The notes below the pieces were generated by a model. The model was not told the DNA's origin, ran no database searches, and saw only the letters and a list, made by a program, of their open reading frames with translations. A stretch of 64,000 nucleotides of DNA from Tubiluchus corallicola (lineage: Eukaryota > Priapulida > Priapulimorpha > Priapulimorphida > Tubiluchidae). The position numbers and the translations under genes are program-made. Shown here piece after piece: positions 59,475 through 64,000 of the stretch (its first letter is position 1; the number at the start of each line of letters is the position of its first letter). The stretch is from positions 1 to 64,000 of the forward strand of contig JAQGDQ010000733.1 of NCBI GenBank assembly GCA_030141605.1. The letters run 5' to 3'.

Positions 59475-61915
59475 GAGGCAGTATGTTCGTATAAAGCAAA
59501 AAATGTTACCTTGGCGCGAGGCCCCCCTGGAGGGTGAGGCCCCGGGGAAGTATCCCCACTTCCTCCCCTTGAAATAGGCCCCTTGAAACAAGAGTGCTTG
59601 TTATATTATTTTTCTTTAGAATTAGGATATTTTCGTACTTGTTTATTTTAAAACTTATAGGAAGACAGGATGATTTTTCATATGCCACCCATTTTCAAGT
59701 ACGGTAAAAAGTATACATATTAATACAATTAATACTGATAATTTCTGATAATTAAATTGTAGTTTAAAATCTTAATTAACGACAGGCGAGCCCGACTGTT
59801 GATGACGTCACAAACTAACATCATTTTTAACATCAAAAACATTCTACAAGCGTGTTTGCGAAAGCAAAGATTGAAGTACTGTGTTACTATAAGATATTCA
59901 GAGTCTAATACTAAAACTAGGCAAGTTTTAAGATAAAAATTCAAATTTCAAATTGCTGTTGAATATGTGCAGTTCGTCATGAACTAACGCATCTGAACTG
60001 AGAGGTGCAGCACCTTTTTTGTCCAATGCGTTTCCGAAATGCAGGTGCTAGTCTAACTAGCAAATGGGGAAATGCATGGAACAGCTAAGAACTAGTGGCG
60101 CAAACGTGAAATTACGTTTATGTGGTAATAATTCTTTCAGGTAAGTCATTTTTAAAAAAATAGTATGTTTCCTTTCAATATTTTAAAGAGTAGATTGTTT
60201 GACCTACGGTTTAAAATTGGGTCCAGTTTTGCTTTTATGAACTATAAATATGTTGAGTAGAAAATATGCAAAATAACTAGTCTATTATTTACTAATCTTA
60301 TGCAATAGATCTACAATGTACCTAGCTTTACATTTTTTACATACCAGACTGAAATCTTACTTTTGCACATGTCCTTAAAATTTTCTGGTGTGTTTAACTT
60401 TTTACGGCAGTTATTGCACTGTTGATGAAATTAGGGATAAGGTTAGATCAGGGTAGTCGTAACTCCTTCAGGACCACGCCATTCAAAATAGGTGTTATAA
60501 GACGTATGCTTGCTACAGCCCAAATTGTGCAGAGTTCTGCTGCTATTCCAGGAAAAACCAACCAACAAGCCAGGGACAAATTAAGGTGGTTCCATCTTTT
60601 AACAGGAATTTCTCCTTAAAAATAGAGTAGACTTGCGTCCAAAGTTTATCAGAGTGTTGTGTCTGGTGGTTGAAATTTTCCGCATTAGTCGATTTCACAA
60701 AGTGATGCTGTACTTTGTTACAGTGCAGATACTGGAAGCTTTTTTTTAATTTATTCGTCAAAAATCGATTTTTAATTTGTCTAGGGTAAGCAAATGCATT
60801 TCAAATATAATTTTACTTGAAAATCCATTGTGTGAGGAGTAGGGACATCAAATGTAATGTAATTGTTGCGTAGTAAGAGCAACTTCTTACGATTCTGAAG
60901 GAGTTAACGCATGGGCATGCTGAGTTGTTCCCCGGGGAAACTCATGAGCATGGAGCCCCCTATGCTTCCAATAAATAATATACTATACTATACTATGCTA
61001 CTATAGTATGCTATGCTATACTCTACTGTACTGTACTGTACGGTACTGCACACTATACTGTTCTATACTATACTGTACTATACTATACTATGCTGTGCTG
61101 TGCTGTGCTATGCTATGCTATGCTATACTAATCTATACTATACTACACTACACTACACTACACTACACTACACTACACTACACTACACTACACTACACTA
61201 CACTACACTACACTACACTACACTACACTACACTACACTACACTACACTACACTACTATGCTATGCTATACGCTACGTGATGCGATGCTATACTATAATA
61301 TGGTATGCTATGGCATGCTATGCTATGCTATGCTATGCTATGCTATGCTATGCTATACTATACTATGCTATACTATGCAATGCTATGCTATGCTATACTA
61401 TACTATACTATATTATGCTATGCTATGCTATACTATACTATACTATACTTGTACTATTCTATACTATACTATTAATATTTGTTATTAATAGTATCATGGT
61501 CACCTCTGTAACCTCACACGCATGTGAGTGATCTTACATAACGCAACAAAAACATTTCTAAGACACCCAAAATGCCTTCTGTTCGCAAACGCTTCGATTA
61601 ATCATGGATGACCACACATTTGTCCATCATAAAGGCAAAGTTCTGCTCTCGCACTGCCTCTCCCTGGGAAAAGGCAATTGGGGCCACAGCTCCTTTGCTT
61701 CCGTGGCTCCGCCACCCCTGTGTAGGGGTCCCTGTGCACAGCTTTCCCTATAATGTTGTTAAGATGCCTCTGGGTTAGAATGATGACATCTTAGTATTTA
61801 AATAAATTAGTTCTCATGCTCATAGATTTAATGAAGTAATAATTTTTTATTCCAGGCAGCTTTGTATGCCATTCAGCTGTTGTTTGATGAAAGACAGAAG
61901 CAATGGCCGGTTTTT
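47329..61915 (+). CDS. MTR: Methionine synthase, cobalamin-dependent, 5' part (six exons)
   Basis: Exons 47329-47529, 50897-50986, 53517-53586, 56597-56689, 58843-58949 and 61856-61915 join in one frame of 207 residues, with GT-AG introns and matching phases, and continue beyond the window. MTR transfers a methyl group from 5-methyltetrahydrofolate to homocysteine through cobalamin in the cytosol. The part here is the N-terminal homocysteine-binding TIM barrel: DGAMGTMIQ (18-26), [11 protein letters not shown] (49-59), ETNTF (78-82), GPTNKTLS (131-138) and [11 protein letters not shown] (177-187). The zinc-binding cysteines and the folate, cobalamin and activation domains lie downstream, outside the window. 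The full protein is about 1265 residues in human. The start is the first in-frame ATG; human has roughly 19 more N-terminal residues, so an upstream coding exon is possible. Confidence 0.96.
47708..48352. mobile_element. Inverted-repeat element containing a tRNA-like sequence
   Basis: The left end GACTTCATGTGTACG and the following TATGCGTGATCCGTAATGCG match, inverted, the right end ACGCATTACAGATCACGCAT followed by GTGCACATGGAGTC. Arms are roughly 45 bp. The interior holds a pseudo-tRNA (47981-48052). Probably a non-autonomous DNA element that captured or evolved with a SINE-like sequence. It lies in MTR intron 1. Confidence 0.55.
47981..48052 (-). tRNA. tRNA-like sequence (probable pseudogene or SINE head)
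   Basis: Read on the minus strand: TCGGGTGGCATAGCTCAATG with an A-box-like TAGCTCAATGG, an anticodon-arm-like CTTCC/GGAAG hairpin, a degenerate B-box GGTTTCAACTC, and an acceptor-like pairing of TCGGGTG with CGACCGA. The base before the putative anticodon is C, not the required T, and the loop is abnormal, so I judge it not to be a working tRNA gene. Confidence 0.4.
48658..49175 (-). mobile_element. hAT-like element, family D, copy 3 (MTR intron 1)
   Basis: Reverse orientation relative to the copies at 37602 and 42058. Ends are CAGGGATGGTAATTTTCC and ATTTATCATTCTCATCCCTG. It retains AATTTTTACGGACCCAGTAC, missing from copy 2. The flanks do not give a clear 8-bp duplication. Confidence 0.85.
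49176..50663. other. MTR intron 1, no gene seen
   Basis: AT-rich intron DNA. Frames of 61-124 codons at 49046-49345 and 49563-49937 show no known family; the first overlaps the family D element. A local inverted pair around GGATCCGGG/CGCGGATCC occurs near 49824-49852. Confidence 0.4.
50664..50795 (-). mobile_element. Retroposon 3' fragment (family J, copy 2) with AGTA tail
   Basis: (AGTA)n at 50664-50681, then ATTTATTGTCATTATAGC and ATACAATGAAATTGATGGGG, matching 25650-25771. It shows the same simple-repeat tail at the same end but only about five units, giving the short-tail state to compare with the long array at 25287-25672. Confidence 0.75.
50897..50986 (+). CDS. MTR: MTR coding exon 2
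   Basis: After [26 protein letters not shown] and [10 protein letters not shown] (30 codons, phase 0), donor ATG|GTTAGT. It matches human [20 protein letters not shown] and AQADYG. It includes the ETNTF strand of the barrel. Confidence 0.98.
51035..51564. mobile_element. hAT-like element (MTR intron 2)
   Basis: Ends CCCTGGTTCCTAACCTTTGG and CCACTTTGGGAACCGAGG form degenerate inverted repeats of the GGTTCCCAAA type. Flanks GTCTGTGA (51027-51034) and ATCTATGA (51565-51572) are a 6/8 matching target duplication. There is no transposase. It looks older than the elements with perfect duplications. Confidence 0.7.
51573..51953. other. MTR intron 2, no gene seen
   Basis: T-rich plus-strand intron DNA without exon, RNA or repeat signals. 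Confidence 0.4.
51954..52453 (+). mobile_element. hAT-like non-autonomous element (family A, copy 3)
   Basis: The 500-bp element starts CAGGGGTGTGCAAATTGCGG and ends AATTTGCACACCCCTG, with the perfect 8-bp duplication GTGTAATT at 51946-51953 and 52454-52461. Same orientation as copy 2. It contains a local GTATTGAGTGTATCC duplication absent from the others. Confidence 0.94.
52454..53317. other. MTR intron 2, no gene seen
   Basis: Unique intron DNA. A fragment at 53114-53165 (CAGGGCTGGTTTCCC... TAGCCTAGGGCCCC) resembles the start of an hAT-type element, as does a similar piece at 55832-55885, but I cannot define ends. Confidence 0.4.
53318..53476. repeat. ~33-bp minisatellite upstream of MTR exon 3
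   Basis: About five units with GCCCTTTATTTGAAATATGG and AGCCCCATTTCAT, variable in places. It ends about 40 bp before the exon 3 acceptor, close to where a branch point would lie. Confidence 0.85.
53517..53586 (+). CDS. MTR: MTR coding exon 3
   Basis: After [28 protein letters not shown] and the first base of Gly121; donor ACAG|GTTAGT. It corresponds to human [20 protein letters not shown] LQTG. A helix of the barrel. Confidence 0.97.
53587..54140. other. MTR intron 3, no gene seen
   Basis: Intron DNA with one suggestive transposon-end string (AGTGGCGGATTTAGGGG near 53907) but no defined element. Confidence 0.4.
54141..54815. repeat. ~132-bp minisatellite, five copies, MTR intron 3
   Basis: GGAGACACCTGTTCTAAACT recurs at 54149, 54282, 54414, 54546 and 54679, spacing 132-133 bp. 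Each unit includes CCGCCCCCAGACCC and GATGGTTTCTAGGAGGCAGG. The near codon-multiple length gives a 152-codon plus frame that I take as an artefact. Confidence 0.95.
55019..55432 (+). mobile_element. Solo LTR, second copy (MTR intron 3)
   Basis: Starts TGTGGAAGTACATTGTAG and ends GACTTTCACA, like the LTR at 41307-41864 but without the internal 123-bp duplication (414 bp). It carries TTCAATAAACACTTTTCTG. A clear 5-bp duplication is not visible. Same orientation as MTR, so its polyadenylation signal is in sense. Confidence 0.8.
55433..56129. other. MTR intron 3, no gene seen
   Basis: Intron DNA with a transposon-end-like start CAGGGACGTATTGACC near 55832. No exon or RNA gene recognised. Confidence 0.4.
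56130..56425. repeat. ~95-bp tandem repeat, three copies, MTR intron 3
   Basis: Units share GGTTAATAGTATTACTAATA, ACATTATCAATGATAAATTC and GGACAGATCTAGGAAACTA, with small deletions between copies. Confidence 0.85.
56597..56689 (+). CDS. MTR: MTR coding exon 4
   Basis: After TTTACAG: completes Gly121, then [20 protein letters not shown] and [10 protein letters not shown], and the first base of Asn152; donor A|GTAAGT. The GPTNKTLS loop is invariant in cobalamin-dependent synthases. It matches human [20 protein letters not shown]. Confidence 0.98.
56690..57480. other. MTR intron 4, left part, no gene seen
   Basis: Unique intron DNA; 56935-57010 resembles the AATTGACTCAAATAACTCC section of the family D hAT-like element (for example 37855), as a decayed fragment. 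Confidence 0.4.
57480..57798 (-). repeat. ~180-bp tandem duplication over a terminal-exon 3' region
   Basis: The segment about 57630-57798 and the segment about 57485-57629 share AAAGAAATTAATCAKTAGAAA, RACYCATAAAAC and CTGGAACGYAT in order. On the minus strand this repeats the end and 3' flank of the candidate exon at 57799-57915, with a decayed coding part in the downstream copy. Confidence 0.6.
57799..57915 (-). CDS. Candidate terminal coding exon of an unidentified gene
   Basis: On the minus strand a good acceptor (TTTTCCTTTCCAG) opens [20 protein letters not shown], then [18 protein letters not shown] and TAA: 39 codons in phase 0, with regular hydrophobic spacing typical of a coiled coil, and richer in ACG/GCG codons than the surroundings. 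I do not recognise the family. No partner exon was found on the minus strand between here and 64000, so it could be a nested gene with exons I missed, a relic, or part of a mobile element. It lies inside MTR intron 4, antisense to MTR. Confidence 0.45.
   Translation of the reverse strand, partial: LQKVLNDANAFQQNTTLSETLLNEAKTFTESKVEELKN
58080..58602 (+). pseudogene. CR1/L2-like LINE 3' end with (TAA)n tail
   Basis: The plus strand encodes [18 protein letters not shown] and [17 protein letters not shown], the C-terminal end of a non-LTR retrotransposon protein. It is followed by a 3' region and CGAAATAAACTAATAATAAT ending at about 58600. The match to the interrupted copy at 26113-27240 is close. 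It is 5' truncated, as is normal for LINE insertions. Confidence 0.85.
58843..58949 (+). CDS. MTR: MTR coding exon 5
   Basis: After a strong poly-T acceptor: completes Asn152, then [20 protein letters not shown] and [15 protein letters not shown]; donor AAG|GTTTAG. It matches human [20 protein letters not shown] and [15 protein letters not shown]. Confidence 0.98.
59000..59585. mobile_element. Putative hAT-like element with an internal (GA)n expansion
   Basis: The left end CAGGGCCTATTTCAGC is mirrored by TTGAAATAGGCCCCTTG at the right. The 7-bp string ACAAGAG occurs just outside both ends (58993-58999 and 59588-59594). The interior holds a 230-bp (GA)n microsatellite. The duplication is offset by two bases at the right, so the exact end is uncertain. 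MTR intron 5. Confidence 0.6.
59251..59475. repeat. (GA)n microsatellite, MTR intron 5
   Basis: About 225 bp of GA dinucleotides with a few GGGA and GAAA interruptions in the middle. Arg/Glu and Ser/Leu frames here are artefacts. Confidence 0.97.
59656..60240 (+). repeat. Dispersed repeat F, copy in MTR intron 5
   Basis: Landmarks in order: AGGAAGACAGGATGATTTTT, TGATGACGTCACAAACTAAC, CAAGCGTGTTTGCGAAAGC, GCGTTTCCGAAATGCAGGTG, TTTCAGGTAAGTCATTTTTA and TTGGGTCCAGTTTTGCTTTT. The palindromic TGACGTCA replaces TGACATCA of the other copies. Confidence 0.7.
60463..60903. mobile_element. Putative piggyBac-like MITE (MTR intron 5)
   Basis: Inverted ends CTCCTTCAGGACCAC and GATTCTGAAGGAG. TTAA borders the right side (60904-60907) and GTAA the left (60459-60462), one base off the canonical duplication. 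No transposase. Less secure than the elements at 3791 and 26310. Confidence 0.5.
60968..61460. repeat. (CTATR)n / (CTACA)n pentanucleotide array, MTR intron 5
   Basis: About 490 bp of CTATA, CTATG, CTGTG and a pure (CTACA)n block of about 115 bp at 61140-61254. It starts directly after TATGCTTCCAATAAATAATA, another AATAAA-to-simple-repeat junction. Confidence 0.95.
61461..61855. other. MTR intron 5, right part, no gene seen
   Basis: Unique intron DNA. A transposon-like patch GGGGCCACAGCTCC... CTCCGCCACCCCTGTG occurs around 61680-61722. It ends in the exon 6 acceptor TTTTTTATTCCAG. Confidence 0.4.
61856..61915 (+). CDS. MTR: MTR coding exon 6
   Basis: Reads [20 protein letters not shown] (20 codons, phase 0), donor TTT|GTAAGC. 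It aligns with human [20 protein letters not shown]. The next exon, expected to begin with the ISGTIVD region, is not found before 64000. Confidence 0.97.
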
Positions 61916-62274
61916 GTAAGCACATGATTTAATTAATATTCACACATTGCTGTAATTGTGTCTTGTTAGTTAAGGTGAACAAGTTCTGAGACTGTCATGT
62001 AAATGAAAAGTGTTCAAAAATTTACTTTTGTTCACGTTGAAGAATTGTTTTCTATATTCATCTGTATGCTACTGTATCAGTACCAAAAAGTGCAACACTT
62101 TTAAATATCTAATGAACATTTTCGTAATTTTGTTTGTGCCTGATTAAAAGTTGCAATCTTTTTTTATATAGTATTCTTTTGTATGCGAAATTGTTATTGA
62201 AACTTAGCTGTAAAGGTGACAACAATTTTTTTATTATTCCGTACGTTTTTTTATTATTTACGAATTGATGCGAC

Positions 62275-62390
62275 AAACCCAGGAATGATTAAATTTTGAC
62301 ACAAAACTCGAAAGACGGGAAATGTGAAAAATTGAGATGTAGTCTAAATTTGAACCAGGGACCTTACAAGGTCACTGCCGCAACCACAAG
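62275..62390. mobile_element. tRNA-related SINE-like fragment, copy 2
   Basis: Shares TTAAATTTTGACACAAAACT-like and GAAAGACGGGAAATGTGAAA strings with 29715-29765. A degenerate B-box, read on the minus strand as CCTGGTTCAAATTT, is followed by a GGTCACTGCCGCAACC tRNA-like segment. It directly precedes the 91-bp satellite. Confidence 0.45.
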
Positions 62391-63936
62391 GTCAATATGT
62401 TTCCCAGTGACTGTGGCAGTTCAAAGTTCAAGAGCTGGTAAACCATTTCAGCATTTCTAACGTTAGATGTCTCTCACTAAAGTCACTATGTTTCCCATTG
62501 ACTGTGGCAGGTCAAAGTTCAAGAGCTGGTCAACCATTTCAGCATTTCTAACGTTAGATGTCTCTGACTAAAGTCACTATGTTTCCCAGTGACTGTGGCA
62601 GTTCAAAGTTCAAGAGCTGGTCAACCATTTCAGTATTTCTAACGTTAGACGTCTCTCGCTAAAGTCACTATGTTTCCCATTGACTGTGGCAGTTCAAAGT
62701 TCAAGAGCTGGTCAACCGTTTCAGTATTTCTAACGTTAGATGTGTCTCACTAAAGTCACTATGTTTCCCAATGGCTGTGGAAGTTCAAAGTTCAAGAGCT
62801 GGTCAACCATTTCAGTATTTCTAACGTTAGATGTGTCTCACTAAAGTCACTATGTTTCCCAGTGACTGTGGCAGTTCAAAGTTCAAGAGCTGGTCAACCA
62901 TTTCAGTATTTCTAACATAAGATGTCTCTCACTAAAGTCACTATGTTTCCCATTGACTGTGCAGGTCAAAGTTCAAGAGCTGGTCAACCATTTCAGTATT
63001 TCTAACGTTAGATGTCTCTCACTAAAGTCAATATGTTTCCCAGTGACTGTGGCAGTTCAAAGTTCAAGAGCTGGTCAACCATTTCAGTATTTCTAACGTA
63101 AGATGTCTCTCACTAAAGTCACTATGTTTCCCAGTGACTGTGGCAGTTCAAAGTTCAAGAGCTGGTCAACCATTTCAGTATTTCTAACGTTAGATGTCTC
63201 TCACTAAAGTCAATATGTTTCCCATTGACTGTGGCAGGTCAAAGTTCAAGAGCTGGTCAACCATTTCAGCATTTCTAACGTTAGATGTCTCTCACTAAAG
63301 TCAATATGTTTCCCATTGACTGTGGCAGGTCAAAGTTCAAGAGCTCGTCAACCATTTCAGTATTTCTAACGTTAGATGTGTCTCACTAAAGTCACTATGT
63401 TTCCCAGTGACTGTGGCAGTTCAAAGTTCAAGAGCTGGTCAACCATTTCAGTATTTCTAACATAAGATGTGTCTCACTAAAGTCAATATGTTTCCCATTG
63501 ACTGTGGCAGGTCAAAGTTCAAGAGCTGGTCAACCTTTTCAGCATTTCTAACGTTAGATGTCTCTCACTAAAGTCAATATGTTTCCCATTGACTGTGGAA
63601 GTTCAAAGTTCAAGAGCTGGTCAACCTTTTCAGCATTTCTAATGTTAGATGTGTCTCACTAAAGTCAATATGTTTCCCATTGACTGTGGCAGTTCAAAGT
63701 TCAAGAGCTGGTCAACCTTTTCAGCATTTCTAACGTTAGATGTGTCTCGCTAAAGTCAATATGTTTCCCAGTGACTGGGCAGTTCAAAGTTCAAGAGCTG
63801 GTCAACCATTTCAGTATTTCTAACATTAGATGTCTCTCACTAAAGTCACTATGTTTCCCATTGACTGTGGCAGGTCAAAGTTCAAGAGCTGGTCAACCTT
63901 TTCAGCATTTCTAATGTTAGATGTCTCTCACTAAAG
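62391..63936. repeat. 91-bp satellite, about 17 copies, MTR intron 6
   Basis: The unit begins near CTATGTTTCCCAGTGACTGT and includes GGCAGTTCAAAGTTCAAGAG and TTTCTAACGTTAGATGTCTC; spacing is exactly 91 bp in most units. Nearly every unit carries RGKTCAAAGTTCA, a direct repeat of AGKTCA half-sites with one-base spacing (DR1); six units have the form AGGTCAAAGTTCA. Copies differ by a few bases. Confidence 0.95.
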
Positions 63937-63978
63937 TGATAATAAAAATCACCTAATTAGTTAGAAGTGGTGCCATTG

Positions 63979-64000
63979 TCGGTGAGACTTAAAGGGAAAG
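63979..64000 (+). pseudogene. Start of a second reverse-transcriptase relic at the window edge
   Basis: The last 22 bases, GTCGGTGAGACTTAAAGGGAAAG without its first two, equal the sequence at 29253 that opens the VRLKGK part of the reverse-transcriptase relic. Too short to classify alone, but the match is exact. Confidence 0.5.

Overview
The window is animal (metazoan) nuclear DNA, AT-rich and mostly non-coding. It contains two protein genes broken by GT-AG introns, placed head to head, and buried in tandem repeats and transposon remains. I see no bacterial operons, CRISPR arrays or viral genes. The proteins align well with vertebrate orthologues as I remember them, but the sequence does not fix the phylum. 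The repeat-rich, compact-exon layout suggests an invertebrate.

Region 1-11434 is intergenic, downstream of the left gene. It holds foldback, hAT-like and piggyBac-like elements and three satellites with units of 24, 20 and 23 bp. Region 11435-45914 (minus strand) is a complete syntaxin-5 gene (STX5): ten coding exons joined from splice sites, 372 codons before the stop, ending in a Qa-SNARE motif and a C-terminal membrane anchor. Its introns (up to 13.8 kb) carry most of the window's micro- and minisatellites, retroposon 3' ends, a solo LTR and several DNA transposons with target-site duplications. Region 45915-47328 is the short spacer shared by the two gene starts. Region 47329-64000 (plus strand) is the 5' part of cobalamin-dependent methionine synthase (MTR). 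Six coding exons give 207 residues of the homocysteine-binding barrel, and the gene runs off the right edge. MTR intron 4 contains one convincing minus-strand terminal coding exon from an unidentified gene.

The two genes have unrelated jobs (ER-Golgi membrane fusion and one-carbon metabolism), so the only link visible here is the shared divergent promoter region. Points most worth a second look: a syntaxin-5 N-terminus that keeps both the arginine cluster of the long isoform and the internal Met with the SLY1-binding peptide; a 114-bp tandem repeat that triplicates the exon 9 splice donor; a 91-bp satellite in MTR intron 6 in which nearly every unit carries a DR1-type nuclear-receptor motif; retroposon 3' ends (AATAAA) that lead directly into long microsatellites; and precise nested transposon insertions. 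Long repeat-only reading frames (24-, 23-, 20-, 33- and 4-bp units, and CAR triplets) are artefacts of stop-free repeats and are not annotated as genes.
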